Position numbers and translations under genes: made by a program. The notes under the pieces were generated by a model. That model saw only the letters and a program-made list of their open reading frames with translations, was not told where the DNA came from and did not search any database. From Glycomyces sambucus (GTDB lineage: Bacteria; Actinomycetota; Actinomycetes; Mycobacteriales; Micromonosporaceae), in contig NZ_FNGF01000007.1 in assembly GCF_900102815.1 (NCBI RefSeq), positions 248,001-312,000 of the forward strand: a stretch of 64,000 nt of DNA, given 5' to 3'. This document shows, piece after piece, positions 16,809-25,707 of this stretch (position 1 is its first letter; each line of letters opens with the position of its first letter).

Positions 16809-19800
16809 TCAGCAGTTCAGCTCCTCCAGGGTGAAGCTCAGGTCGGCGGTGTCGCCGGCGGGGAGGGCGATGCTCCCGAAGTCGGCGGCGTAGCCGTCCT
16901 TGGAGGCGATGATGGTGAAGTCGCCTTCGGGGAACCAGTAGGAGTAGTTCCCGTCCGCGTCGGTCCAGAAGTGGAACGCGTCGCCGTCGGCGGAGCGGAC
17001 CTGGACCTGGGCGTCGCCGATCGGGACGGTCTCGCCTTCGCAGGTCTCGGCGGTGACCGAGCCGGTGAGCTTGCCCTGCTCGACCGTGGGGACGACGAGC
17101 ATGGACACGTCGACGACCGGGTCGGGGTGGGGGCTGACGACGTCGGCGGTGAGCTGGGCGGTGTAGGTGCCCGGCTGGTCGACGCCGCCCGCGGCGGTGG
17201 CGCTGGTCTTGACGGTGACGGTGACGGTCTGCCCGGCGGGGACGAGCACGGTGTCGCTGCTCGTGGTCAGCCAGGAGGTGTCGCCGGGGTACTCGTAGCC
17301 GAGGATCGCGAACCCGCCGCCGCTGACGGCGAAGGTGACCTCGCCGTCGGCGCCGCCGGAGTTGGTGAGCTTCAGCTTGGTCGACCAGGAGCCGCCTTGC
17401 TGCACGTAGGTGTTGATGGCGGTGGTGTTGACGGAGATGTTGGCGACGCCGATGGCGAAGTCGGCGACGGTCACGCCGTCGGGGACGATCGCGACCTCCT
17501 CGGTGGCGGAGCCGTAGTCGGTGACGACGGCGGTGAACGCGGACGGACCGGAGCCGGGCGCGAAGGTCCAGTAGCCGCCGTCGGCGCCGGTGACGGCCTG
17601 GTAGCCCGAGGCGGTGTGGGTGACGGTGGCGCCCGCGAAGGGCTCCCCGGTCTCCTGGTCGGTCACGGTGCCGCGCACGAGGCCGCCTTCGATGGGGGCG
17701 CAGTCGCGGGAGGTGCCGACGAACACGTCGTCGACCTGCCACCACCAGGCCCAGGTGCGGTTGTCGTTGTAGTGGAACTTGACCTGCGCGGTCGTGGAGT
17801 CGGCCCACTCGGCGAGGTCGAGGGTGACGGTCTGGTTGCGGGCGTTCGCGGTCGGGGCCCACAGGGTCTCCCAGGTGGCGCCGGCGTCGGGGCTGAAGAG
17901 GACCTCGGCGACGGTGTTGTAGGAGCCCTTGTAGTAGTCGGTCGCGAACGTGAGGACCGGTTCGTCGGCGGCGGACAGGTCGAACACCGGGGAGACGAGG
18001 TCGGAGTCGAACAGCTTGTTGCCCGAGCCCTGCTCGTCGGAGTCGGCGATGGCGAAGGCGCCGGAGCCGGGGGTGCGGTTGCCGCGGGCGCCGGGGTCGT
18101 CGAACTCCCAGGGGGTCTCGCCGCGGTCGACGACGGTCCACCCGGCGGGTGCGGCGCCGCTCTCGAAGCCGTTGCCGAGCGGCTCGTACCCGTAGCCGGG
18201 GGCGGTGCAGCTGTCGGCGATCGGGACCTCGACGACGAGGTCGGCCGCGGAGACGACGTCGACGGTGACGTCCTGGTAGCCGGGGTAGTCGGCCTCGACG
18301 AGGAGTTCCCACTCGCCCTCGGGGAGGGTGAGCGCGAAGTCGCCGGTGACCGGGTCGGTGGTGGTGGAGACCTCGCCACCGGTGGTGCTCACGGTGGCCG
18401 CGAGCGGCCAGCCGTGGCCGCCGCCGTCGACGACGGTGCCGCTGACGGTGGAGGAGGCGACGGCGGTGAGGACCGCGTCGTAGACGGCGGTCTGGTCGGC
18501 CTCGACGGTGACCGAGCCGGTGGTCTCGCCGTAGCCGAACTTGTTCACGGTGACCGCGTAGGTGCCGGTCGGGACGACGGGGAGCGCGAACGCGCCGTCC
18601 GCGCCGCTGGTGGCGGAGCGGGTGAAGTCGCCGGTGAAGACGAGGTCGGCGTCCGCGACGGGCGCGCCGTCCTGGTCGACGACGGTGCCCGTGATGGACC
18701 CGGTGTCGCCGATCGGGGAGGCGAGGACCGCCGCGAGCGCGTCGAGTTTGCCGTTGCCCCAGACGTTGTTGAGGTCGGCGGTGCCGCCGCACTGGTCGTC
18801 GTCGACGGGGACCGCGGTGCCGGTGAGGGCCTCGTAGACGCCGTCGTAGTCGCCGTCGAGCGCCGGGGCGGCCGAGAGCATGAGCGCCACGGTGCCCACG
18901 ACGTGCGGGGCGGCCATGGAGGTGCCGCTCTTGAGGCCGTACCCGGTGCCCGGGATGGCGGACCGGGTGGCGACGCCGGGGGCGGCGAGGTCGGGTTTGA
19001 CCTGGCCGTCGCGGCCGGGGCCGCGGGCGGAGAAGTACGCGATCTCGCCGGCGGCGTCGTAGGCGCCGACGCCGATCACGTTCGGGTACAGGCCGGGCGA
19101 TCCGGCCGATTCGCAGCCCTCTTCGCCGTTGTTGCCCAGGGACATGACCGGGATGATCCCGGCCGCGTGCCACAGGGCGACGATGTCCTCGTAGAACGGG
19201 TCGTCGACGGAGGCGGTGGTGCCCCAGGAGTTGTTGACGACGTCGGGGGCCTTGGACGGGTCGGCCCCGGTGCCGTCGGCCTTGGTGGGCGCGGCGATCC
19301 ACTCGCCGGCGTCCAGGAGGGCGGCGGCGCTGGGGCAGCAGCCGTTGACGGCGATCCACTCGGCGCCGGGGGCGACGCCGATCTGGTTGCCGGCGCCGTC
19401 GTCGCCGACCATGGTGCCCATGGTGTGGGTGCCGTGGCCGTTGGTGTCGCAGGGGGCGTCCCCGGCGCACGCGTTCGCGACGTCGAAGAAGTTGTAGTCG
19501 TGCGTGAAGGTGCCGTCGCCGTTGTTGCCGCGGTACTGGTTCACCAGGGCCGGGTGGTCGTAGTCGACGCCGGTGTCGATCGAGGCGACGACGACGCCGG
19601 TCCCGTCGTAGCCGAGGTCCCACACGTCGGGGGCGTTGATCGCGTCGATGCCCCACTCGGTGGCGGTGGTGCCGAATCCGCTCTCGGGGACGGGCTCGAT
19701 GAGCTCGTACTCGGGCGCCTGGACGAGCGCGTCGACGTTGCCGATCTGGACGAGGTCGGCGACGAGGTCCTTGCCGCCGACGGCGCGGACGGTGTTCGAC

Positions 19801-20147
19801 CCCCAGTAGGATTCGTAGTCGACACCGGACTGCTCCAGGAGGTCGATCACTTCCTTCTGCGAGGCCTCGGCGAACTCCTGAGCCGCTGCAACGGCTTCGG
19901 AGCCCTTCTCGGTCTTGGTGTCTGCGGCGAGGGCGGGGCTGAAGTCGGGGGCTCCTTCGAAGCGCACCCAGAGTTCGGCCTCGCCTTCGTTCTCGATCAG
20001 CGCGAGGAGGTCGGCCGCGGCCTTCTCCTCAATGAGGGCGTCGGTGTCGGACTCGGCGAGGGCCGCGGTACCGGGCAGTGCCGATACCAGCAGGCCCGCG
20101 GCCGAGGCGGCGAGGACTCGACGCCATCGTCGTTGCGGATTCGTCAC
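16809..20147 (-). CDS. Large secreted subtilisin-like serine protease with repeated regulatory domains
   Basis: This is a 1112-residue S8 peptidase. A signal peptide (RRWRRVLAASAAGLLVSALPGTAALA) is followed by a propeptide with an inhibitor-I9-like region. The catalytic triad is Asp191 (SIDTGVDYDHP), His238 (NGHGTHTMG) and Ser410 (SGTSMAAPHV). After the protease domain come CarboxypepD-regulatory-like beta domains (TGTYAVTVNKFGYGET and two further copies), a MAM/cleaved-adhesin-like domain (GFESGAAPAGWTV) and a C-terminal domain ending EELNC. GTG 20147 has AGGAG six nt upstream, so the longer frame to 20285 is not used. It probably digests extracellular protein. The long upstream region contains a consensus CRP-type palindrome. 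Confidence 0.9.
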   Translation of the reverse strand: MTNPQRRWRRVLAASAAGLLVSALPGTAALAESDTDALIEEKAAADLLALIENEGEAELWVRFEGAPDFSPALAADTKTEKGSEAVAAAQEFAEASQKEVIDLLEQSGVDYESYWGSNTVRAVGGKDLVADLVQIGNVDALVQAPEYELIEPVPESGFGTTATEWGIDAINAPDVWDLGYDGTGVVVASIDTGVDYDHPALVNQYRGNNGDGTFTHDYNFFDVANACAGDAPCDTNGHGTHTMGTMVGDDGAGNQIGVAPGAEWIAVNGCCPSAAALLDAGEWIAAPTKADGTGADPSKAPDVVNNSWGTTASVDDPFYEDIVALWHAAGIIPVMSLGNNGEEGCESAGSPGLYPNVIGVGAYDAAGEIAYFSARGPGRDGQVKPDLAAPGVATRSAIPGTGYGLKSGTSMAAPHVVGTVALMLSAAPALDGDYDGVYEALTGTAVPVDDDQCGGTADLNNVWGNGKLDALAAVLASPIGDTGSITGTVVDQDGAPVADADLVFTGDFTRSATSGADGAFALPVVPTGTYAVTVNKFGYGETTGSVTVEADQTAVYDAVLTAVASSTVSGTVVDGGGHGWPLAATVSTTGGEVSTTTDPVTGDFALTLPEGEWELLVEADYPGYQDVTVDVVSAADLVVEVPIADSCTAPGYGYEPLGNGFESGAAPAGWTVVDRGETPWEFDDPGARGNRTPGSGAFAIADSDEQGSGNKLFDSDLVSPVFDLSAADEPVLTFATDYYKGSYNTVAEVLFSPDAGATWETLWAPTANARNQTVTLDLAEWADSTTAQVKFHYNDNRTWAWWWQVDDVFVGTSRDCAPIEGGLVRGTVTDQETGEPFAGATVTHTASGYQAVTGADGGYWTFAPGSGPSAFTAVVTDYGSATEEVAIVPDGVTVADFAIGVANISVNTTAINTYVQQGGSWSTKLKLTNSGGADGEVTFAVSGGGFAILGYEYPGDTSWLTTSSDTVLVPAGQTVTVTVKTSATAAGGVDQPGTYTAQLTADVVSPHPDPVVDVSMLVVPTVEQGKLTGSVTAETCEGETVPIGDAQVQVRSADGDAFHFWTDADGNYSYWFPEGDFTIIASKDGYAADFGSIALPAGDTADLSFTLEELNC

Positions 20148-20480
20148 GACGGCTCCTGTTCTGTTGGGCTCCGGGTGCGGGGTGACGCCCCGGAGCGAGG
20201 GGGGTCGCACCGGCGCCCGCGTGGATGCGCGGACGCCGACGAAGACACGGTGCCAGTCCACAAACGAACGCACAAGGCCCCACATCGCACGGTTCGGTCA
20301 CCCGTTCACAGAACTCCGGTAACGGCCACATGATCCAAAGTGAACGAATGGGCCGTACCGGGAGGGTCCGTCAGAGGCCCTGATCTCGGGAGATTCCCGT
20401 GCAGGCCGGTGGAAGCGGGACGCGCCGGGGCGCGGGGTAACGCTTCGTCAACAGACCGGAAACGCTACGTAGAGTCAATG

Positions 20481-20498
20481 TTGTGATCAAGATCACAA
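20481..20498. promoter_or_regulatory. Perfect CRP/FNR-type palindrome upstream of the protease gene
   Basis: TTGTGATCAAGATCACAA is an uninterrupted 18-bp palindrome with the classical TGTGA-N6-TCACA core. Its centre is about 340 bp upstream of the protease start codon. Actinobacterial Crp proteins bind related GTG-N8-CAC motifs. Confidence 0.65.
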
Positions 20499-20585
20499 AT
20501 AAGCTTGTCGATACGAGTTGGGGCCCTTGGGACTCACGTCGAGTAGTGGCCGCATTACCCCTTCTGCACCCCTGGGCACGAGAAC

Positions 20586-20611
20586 GGCCCCCGCCGTCGC
20601 CGGCGGGGGCC
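20586..20611. terminator. Hairpin terminator after the Gly-rich membrane protein gene
   Basis: A perfect 11-bp stem (20586-20596 with 20601-20611) with loop TCGC lies 20 bp beyond the stop of the leftward gene at 20631. Confidence 0.65.
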
Positions 20612-20630
20612 TGAAGTCATGCCGGGAGGA

Positions 20631-21398
20631 CTACTCGAAGCCGCCGCCGAAATCGCCGCCGCCACCGAAGTCGCCCCCGCCGAAGTCCCCGCCCCCGTAG
20701 TCGCCGCCACCGTCCCCGGAGTCCCCCGAGGCGTCCCCGCCGTCCGAGTACCCGTCCTGGTAGCCGTCGGCGTACCCGCCCTCGACCGCGCCCATCGCGT
20801 AGGCCGGGGAGATCATCGCGTCGAAGATCATCATGCCCACCAGCGCACCGCCCGCGCCCGCCAGCGCGGGCTGCCACCACGGCGTGTTGTACCAGCCCGA
20901 CGGGACGGGGCGTCCGTCCACATTGCCGCCCGGGTAGTAGTGGCGGTTCTCGTCGCTCGGGTCCGGCGAGCCGGTGTAGCGGCGGCCCTCGACCTCGGCG
21001 CTCACCGGCTCGGTGAGCGCGCCGGTGCGGCGCTGGCCGCGCATCGTGGGGATCTCCGGGCCGGGGTCGAGGTCCATCGCGAGCCGCGCGGCCCGCACGT
21101 AGTGCAGCCCCTCGATCGCGGTCTCGGCCGCGAGCCGGTACTGGTTGATCGTCTGCGCCTGCTCCAGTTGGGAGCCGGTCGCCGTGTAGCGCTCCCCGGC
21201 GTCGGCGAGGGCCTGGCCGGCGGGGAGGTTGTCACCGGGAGCGGTGAGGTTCATGGTCTGGCCGCCGAGGCGCTCGTGCAGGCGGCGCGCCTCCGCCTGC
21301 GCGTCGGCCAGCTCGGCCTCGGCGCGCTTCTTGTTGGAGCGGACCACGTAGAAGACGACGGCGACCGCGACCGCCAGCAGGATCAACCACAGCGTCAT
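20631..21398 (-). CDS. Membrane-anchored protein with Gly/Asp/Phe-rich tail, function unknown
   Basis: This is a 255-residue protein. It has an N-terminal membrane segment (LWLILLAVAVAVVFYVV), then an alpha-helical region with coiled-coil character (NKKRAEAELADAQAEARRLHERL) and helices containing TINQYRLAAETAIEGLHYVRAARLAMD. A second hydrophobic segment (ALAGAGGALVGMMIFDAMI) follows. The tail is made of GGGDFGG repeats with Asp and Ser and ends GGGFE. I do not recognise a catalytic motif. It is divergent from rmuC by 41 bp. Confidence 0.7.
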   Translation of the reverse strand: MTLWLILLAVAVAVVFYVVRSNKKRAEAELADAQAEARRLHERLGGQTMNLTAPGDNLPAGQALADAGERYTATGSQLEQAQTINQYRLAAETAIEGLHYVRAARLAMDLDPGPEIPTMRGQRRTGALTEPVSAEVEGRRYTGSPDPSDENRHYYPGGNVDGRPVPSGWYNTPWWQPALAGAGGALVGMMIFDAMISPAYAMGAVEGGYADGYQDGYSDGGDASGDSGDGGGDYGGGDFGGGDFGGGGDFGGGFE

Positions 21399-21439
21399 GG
21401 TCCGAGCCTACCCGCGGCCGCACCCCTACACTGGCCCCT

Positions 21440-22570
21440 ATGACGTGGGTCCTATTGGCGGCGGTGTGCCTCGCGGCGGGCGGCGTCGGCGGCTGGTTCG
21501 CGGGGCGCTCGCGCCAGGCCGCGGAACTGGCGGCGGCGACGGCCCGGCTCGAGGCGGCGGCCGAGAACGAGCACCGGCTGGAGGCGACGCTCCGCACCGT
21601 CGCGTACGAGGCCACCGACCACTCCCGCGAAGCGGTCGGCCAGGTGCTCGCCCCGATCGCGGACACCTTGCAGCGCTATGAGACCCGGCTGGGGGACGTG
21701 GAGCGGGCGCGCGTCGACGCGTACGCGCAGCTGCGCATCCAGCTCTCCGGCGTCGCCGACATCTCCGAGGGCCTGCGCGAGCAGACCGGGCGGCTGCTGG
21801 GCGCCCTGCGGTCGCCGCAGGTCCGCGGCCAGTGGGGCGAGGTGCAGCTGCGGCGCATCGTCGAGGCCGCCGGCATGGTCGAGCACTGCGACTTCACCGA
21901 GCAGCACACCGCCTCGGTCGACGGGCGCGGCGTGCGCCCCGACCTGGTCGTGAAGCTGTCGGGCGGGCGGACCCTCGTGGTCGACGCGAAGGCGCCCCTC
22001 CAGGCGTACCTCCAGGCGCTGGAGATCGAGGACGAGGCCGGGCGCGACGACCTGCTGCGCACCCACGCGAAGCACCTGCGCCGGCACGCGGAGTCCTTGG
22101 CGGGCAAGGAGTACTGGCGGGCGTTCGACGACACGCCGGAGATGGTGGTGCTGTTCGTGCCCGCCGACGCGTTCCTCGACGCGGCCCTGCGCGGGGACCC
22201 CTCGCTCCTGGAGGACGCGTTCGCGCGCGGCGTGGTGATCGCCTCCCCGGCGACGCTCATGGCGCTGCTGCGGACGGTGGCGCACACGTGGCGGCAGGAG
22301 GCGCTGGCGCGGCACGCGAAGGAGGTCCACAAGCTGGGGCGGGAGCTGCACGAGCGGCTCGGCTCGGTCGCGGGGCACTTCGCGCGGCTCGGCTCGTCGC
22401 TGGAGGCGGCGGTCGGCTCCTACAACGCGGCGGTCGCCAGCGTCGAGTCGCGGCTCCTGGTGACCGCGCGGCGCTTCACCGAACTCGAGGTCGCGGGCGA
22501 CCCGCCCGAGTCCCCGGCCCCGGTGGTGACCCCGGCGCGGCGGCCGACCTGGGACGAGGACGTGCGCTGA
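21440..22570 (+). CDS. rmuC: DNA recombination protein RmuC
   Basis: The 376-residue chain has an N-terminal membrane helix (WVLLAAVCLAAGGVGGWFAG), a coiled-coil stretch and the RmuC endonuclease-like domain with LRSPQVRGQWGEVQLRRIVEAAGM, RPDLVVKLSGGRTLVVDAKAPLQAYL and EMVVLFVPADAFL. RmuC limits recombination at inverted repeats. It is shorter than the E. coli protein, mainly in the coiled coil. TACACT (21427-21432) ends 7 nt before ATG 21440, indicating leaderless transcription. Confidence 0.92.
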   Translation: MTWVLLAAVCLAAGGVGGWFAGRSRQAAELAAATARLEAAAENEHRLEATLRTVAYEATDHSREAVGQVLAPIADTLQRYETRLGDVERARVDAYAQLRIQLSGVADISEGLREQTGRLLGALRSPQVRGQWGEVQLRRIVEAAGMVEHCDFTEQHTASVDGRGVRPDLVVKLSGGRTLVVDAKAPLQAYLQALEIEDEAGRDDLLRTHAKHLRRHAESLAGKEYWRAFDDTPEMVVLFVPADAFLDAALRGDPSLLEDAFARGVVIASPATLMALLRTVAHTWRQEALARHAKEVHKLGRELHERLGSVAGHFARLGSSLEAAVGSYNAAVASVESRLLVTARRFTELEVAGDPPESPAPVVTPARRPTWDEDVR

Positions 22571-22638
22571 AGCGAGAGCACTGAGGCGAGGGCGCGGAAG
22601 CGAGGGCGCAGAGGCGAGAGCGCGGATGCGCGCACGCA

Positions 22639-22710
22639 CGCGCCGCCCGAAGGGCGTGGGCGGGTGGGCTAGGAGTACTACCATCCCGAGCCCCCACCCA
22701 CCCGGGGAAG
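22639..22710 (+). repeat. Dispersed element, copy A
   Basis: This ~70-bp sequence contains CGCCCGAAGGGCG (a small hairpin), then GTGGGCGGGTGGGCTAG, and ends CCCCCACCCACCCGGGG. A close copy in inverted orientation lies at 25634-25706. G-rich and C-rich halves can pair into a larger hairpin. Confidence 0.7.
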
Positions 22711-22812
22711 AATAAGGTCCCAGCCTCGCACCGGGGTCCGACAGAAACCGGCCCGCTGCGCGGCCGTGTCACCCGATCGGGTCAGGGCCGGATGACGACC
22801 GGTCCGAAGGCC

Positions 22813-23775
22813 CTAGGCCCGGCCGGCGGCGCGCAGGTCGGTGACGAGTTCGCGCGGGAGCTGGAAGGTGATCTTCTCGGTCACCGGCTCGAACTCCTCG
22901 ACGCTCGCGAACCCGCGCTCGGCGAGGTGCGCGAGGACGTCCTGCACCAGGTTGTCGGGCACCGACGCGCCCGAGGACAGGCCCACGGTCGTGGCGCCGT
23001 CGAGCCACGCGTCCTGGATCTCGTGCGCGAAGTCGATGAGGTGCCCGCTGCGGGCGCCGTGCTGCACGGCGACCTCGACCAGCCGCACCGAGTTCGACGA
23101 GTTCGTCGACCCGACCACGAGCATCACGTCGCAGTCGGCCGCGATGTCCTTGACCACCTGCTGGCGGTTCTGGGTCGCGTAGCAGATGTCGTCGCTCGGG
23201 GGGCTCTGGAGCAGCGGCAGGCGCTTCTTCAGCCGGTCGACGGTCTCCATGGTCTCGTCCACCGAGAGCGTCGTCTGCGACAGCCACACGACCTTCTCGG
23301 GGTCGCGGATCGTCACCCCGTCCACCGAGTCGGGGCCGTCGACGAGCTGGATGTGCTCGGGGGCCTCGCCGGAGGTGCCGATGACCTCCTCGTGGCCCTC
23401 GTGGCCGATGAGCAGGATGTCGTAGTCCTCCTCGGCGTACCGGCGCGCCTCCTTGTGGACCTTGGTCACCAGGGGGCAGGTCGCGTCGATCGCCTTGAGG
23501 CCGCGCTCGGCGGCCTGGTCGTGCACCTCGGGCGCCACACCGTGCGCGGAGAAGACCACGACCGAGCCGGTCGGGACCTCCTCGTTCTCCTCGACGAACA
23601 CCGCGCCCTTCGCCGCCAGCGTGTCGACCACGTGGCGGTTGTGCACGATCTCCTTGCGCACGTAGACGGGAGCGCCGTAGAGCTCCAGCGCCTTCTCGAC
23701 GGTCACCACGGCCCGGTCCACGCCCGCGCAGTACCCGCGCGGCTTGGCCAACAACACTCGCTTCGGGTCTGCCAC
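22813..23775 (-). CDS. ispH: 4-hydroxy-3-methylbut-2-enyl diphosphate reductase IspH
   Basis: This enzyme carries out the last step of the MEP isoprenoid pathway, making IPP and DMAPP from HMBPP with a [4Fe-4S] cluster. All three cluster cysteines are visible: [25 protein letters not shown] and [11 protein letters not shown]. The [14 protein letters not shown] motif is also conserved. The length of 320 residues is typical. GTG 23775 is supported by TACCAT (23782-23787, minus strand) ending 6 nt upstream. It is divergent from xseA, an arrangement shared with Streptomyces. Confidence 0.95.
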   Translation of the reverse strand: MADPKRVLLAKPRGYCAGVDRAVVTVEKALELYGAPVYVRKEIVHNRHVVDTLAAKGAVFVEENEEVPTGSVVVFSAHGVAPEVHDQAAERGLKAIDATCPLVTKVHKEARRYAEEDYDILLIGHEGHEEVIGTSGEAPEHIQLVDGPDSVDGVTIRDPEKVVWLSQTTLSVDETMETVDRLKKRLPLLQSPPSDDICYATQNRQQVVKDIAADCDVMLVVGSTNSSNSVRLVEVAVQHGARSGHLIDFAHEIQDAWLDGATTVGLSSGASVPDNLVQDVLAHLAERGFASVEEFEPVTEKITFQLPRELVTDLRAAGRA

Positions 23776-23781
23776 GCCTCG

Positions 23782-23825
23782 ATGGTATCCGCACGGCCGG
23801 TTTCGTCACACCCCGCAGTTACGCT
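23782..23825. promoter_or_regulatory. Back-to-back leaderless promoters of ispH and xseA
   Basis: The ispH -10 is TACCAT on the minus strand (23787-23782), 6 nt from its GTG. The xseA -10 is TACGCT (23820-23825), 6 nt from GTG 23832. The 56-bp gap therefore holds both core promoters. Confidence 0.7.
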
Positions 23826-23831
23826 GAACAC

Positions 23832-25169
23832 GTGACCGCCGCAGAGCAGAGCAGCGCAGGACCGCCCGCCCAGCCGAGCGCCCCCGGCCAGGTACCGGAA
23901 GGCGCGCCGGACCGGGCCCCGGGCCCCGCCACCGGGCCCGGCGCGCCGATGAGCGCCGAGAACCCGTGGCCGCTGCGGGTCGTCTCCAAGAAGATCGGCG
24001 ACTGGCTCGCCCGCCTCGGCGAGGTGTGGACCGAGGGGCAGATCACGGAGATCAGCCACCGCGGCCGCACCGTCTACCTGACCCTGCGCGACCCCTCGGC
24101 CGAGGTCTCGATGCGGGTCGTCGACTTCACCGGCGCCGTCGCGGCCTGCGACCCGCCGCTGCGCGACGGCGCCCAGGTCGTCATCCGCGCCCAGGCCCAG
24201 TGGTGGGACAAGAACGGCTCCCTCTCGCTGCACGTGCGCGAGATCCGCCAGGTCGGCCTCGGCGAACTCCTCGCCCGGCTGGAGCGCCTCAAGAAGCTCC
24301 TCGCCGCCGAGGGCCTGTTCGCGGCCGACCGCAAGAAGCCGCTGCCGTTCCTGCCCTACCGGATCGGGCTCATCACCGGGCGCGCCTCCGACGCGATGCG
24401 CGACGTCCTCAAGAACGCCAAGGCCCGGCTCCCCTCCGCGGACTTCGCGGTCCGCGAGGTCGCCGTCCAGGGCCCGCGCGCGGTCGCCGAGGTCTGCGCG
24501 GCGCTCGCCGAGCTCGACCGGGACCCCGACGTCGAGGTCATCGTCATCGCCCGCGGCGGCGGCTCCATGGAGGACCTGCTGCCGTTCTCCGACGAGACGC
24601 TGTGCCGGGCGGTGGCCGAGGCCGTCACGCCCGTGGTCTCGGCGATCGGGCACGAGCCCGACACGCCGATCCTCGACTACGTCGCCGACTGGCGCGCGTC
24701 CACGCCCACCGAGGCCGGGAAGAAGGTGGTCCCCGACCTCGCCGAGGAGCAGCGCGGCCTCAACATCAGCCGCACCCGCCTGCGCCAGGCCCTGAACGCG
24801 ATGCTCGCGCGCGAGGCCGACGCGCTCGCGGCGATGCGCGCGCGGCCGGTGCTGGCGCGGCCCGAGACGATGCTGGAGGCCCGGTCCGAGGCGGTCGCGA
24901 ACCTGGTGCACCGCATGCGGTCCCGGGTCGACTCGCGCCTGGAGCGGTCGACGGACGACCTGGAGCACCTGCGGGCGCGGCTCAGGGCGCTCTCACCGCA
25001 GTCCACACTGGACCGCGGCTATGCGATCGTCACCGACACGGACTCGGGGGCGGTCCTGCGGGACGCCGCGGACGCGGGCGAGGCGATCGAAGTGCGGCTC
25101 GCGGCGGGTTCGCTGCGGGCGGCGGTGGTGCAGACGAACACGGAGACAAGGGAGGACGACGCGCAGTGA
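23832..25169 (+). CDS. xseA: Exodeoxyribonuclease VII large subunit
   Basis: This nuclease subunit degrades single-stranded DNA and acts in repair. After a Pro/Ala-rich N-terminal stretch of about 40 residues comes the OB-fold (WTEGQITEISHRGRTVYLTL), then the catalytic domain with LPYRIGLITGRASDAMRDVL, VIVIARGGGSMEDLLPFSDE and ISAIGHEPDTPI-like SAIGHEPDTPILDYVADWRASTPTEA. It has 445 residues. The stop overlaps the xseB start by four bases (GTGA). Confidence 0.95.
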   Translation: MTAAEQSSAGPPAQPSAPGQVPEGAPDRAPGPATGPGAPMSAENPWPLRVVSKKIGDWLARLGEVWTEGQITEISHRGRTVYLTLRDPSAEVSMRVVDFTGAVAACDPPLRDGAQVVIRAQAQWWDKNGSLSLHVREIRQVGLGELLARLERLKKLLAAEGLFAADRKKPLPFLPYRIGLITGRASDAMRDVLKNAKARLPSADFAVREVAVQGPRAVAEVCAALAELDRDPDVEVIVIARGGGSMEDLLPFSDETLCRAVAEAVTPVVSAIGHEPDTPILDYVADWRASTPTEAGKKVVPDLAEEQRGLNISRTRLRQALNAMLAREADALAAMRARPVLARPETMLEARSEAVANLVHRMRSRVDSRLERSTDDLEHLRARLRALSPQSTLDRGYAIVTDTDSGAVLRDAADAGEAIEVRLAAGSLRAAVVQTNTETREDDAQ

Positions 25170-25375
25170 GCGATGAGCGGTTGACGTACGAGGAGGCCCG
25201 GGCCGAGCTCGTGGCCACGGTCGAGCGACTGGAGGCGGGCGGCGCCACCCTGGAGGAGTCGCTGAAGCTCTGGGAGCACGGCGAGGCCCTGGCCGACCGG
25301 TGCCAGTCGCACCTCGAAGGCGCCCGGGAGCGCCTGAAGGCCCGCACCGAGCCCGGAGACGACGCCGAGGAGTAG
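25166..25375 (+). CDS. xseB: Exodeoxyribonuclease VII small subunit
   Basis: The 69-residue helical protein contains LTYEEARAELVATVERLEAGGATLEESLKLWEHGEALA, the hallmark of XseB. It starts at GTG inside the xseA stop (GTGA overlap), so translation is coupled. The C-terminal DDAEE tail is short and acidic. Confidence 0.93.
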   Translation: MSDERLTYEEARAELVATVERLEAGGATLEESLKLWEHGEALADRCQSHLEGARERLKARTEPGDDAEE

Positions 25376-25442
25376 CGCCACCGAGCCCGGAGGCGATGCC
25401 GGGAACCAGCCCCGGGCGTCGGCGCGGCCCGGCGCCAGCCGG

Positions 25443-25538
25443 GACTCGGACTCGGACTCGGACTCGGACTCGGACTCGGACTCGGACTCGGACTCGGACT
25501 CGGACTCGGACTCGGACTCGGACTCGGACTCGGACTCG
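25443..25538. repeat. Hexanucleotide tandem repeat, (GACTCG)16
   Basis: Sixteen uninterrupted perfect copies of GACTCG cover 96 bp. Because the unit is a multiple of three it is open in several frames (Asp-Ser, Arg-Thr, Ser-Glu repeats), but no frame joins a credible gene. Confidence 0.95.
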
Positions 25539-25633
25539 GTCGATGACGATCCGCCCGAACTCACTCGTTCGGGCGACATTCCGGGCCGCGGGGGTCGTTC
25601 TTGTCGGACCCGCCCGGAAGCATGGGGGCTACC

Positions 25634-25706
25634 TTTCCCCGGGAGGGTGGGGGTTAGGGATGGAACCACTACTAGCCCGCCCACCCACGCCCTTCGGGCG
25701 GCGCGC
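25634..25706 (-). repeat. Dispersed element, copy B
   Basis: Read on the minus strand it matches copy A (22639-22710) closely. It contains CGCCGCCCGAAGGGCGTGGG and CCATCCC followed by CCCCCACCC and CCCGGGG. The two copies flank ispH-xseA-xseB as an inverted pair. Confidence 0.7.
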
Positions 25707-25707
25707 G

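Larger units (their letters stand above)
20148..20630. other. Long upstream region of the secreted protease
   Basis: No gene is seen. It holds a perfect CRP/FNR-type palindrome at 20481-20498 and the terminator of the upstream gene at 20586-20611. The AT content rises around 20465-20520. The protease promoter is presumably between 20150 and 20480, but no clear -10 stands out. Confidence 0.55.
25376..25707. other. Repeat-rich intergenic region between convergent xseB and the DUF4245 gene
   Basis: The gap contains sixteen perfect GACTCG hexamers (25443-25538) and copy B of the dispersed element (25634-25706). No gene with a start codon, ribosome binding site and normal codon use is seen on either strand. 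Confidence 0.65.

Noticed and set aside
16971..20333. 1120-codon plus-strand frame opposite the secreted protease
   Set aside because: It is Gly/Val/Asp-rich antisense of a protease with a complete catalytic triad and signal peptide, and has no recognisable domain or ribosome binding site.
22420..22772. Small minus-strand ORFs downstream of rmuC
   Set aside because: They cover low-complexity GAGGCGAGGGCGC repeats and the dispersed element, with no coding features.
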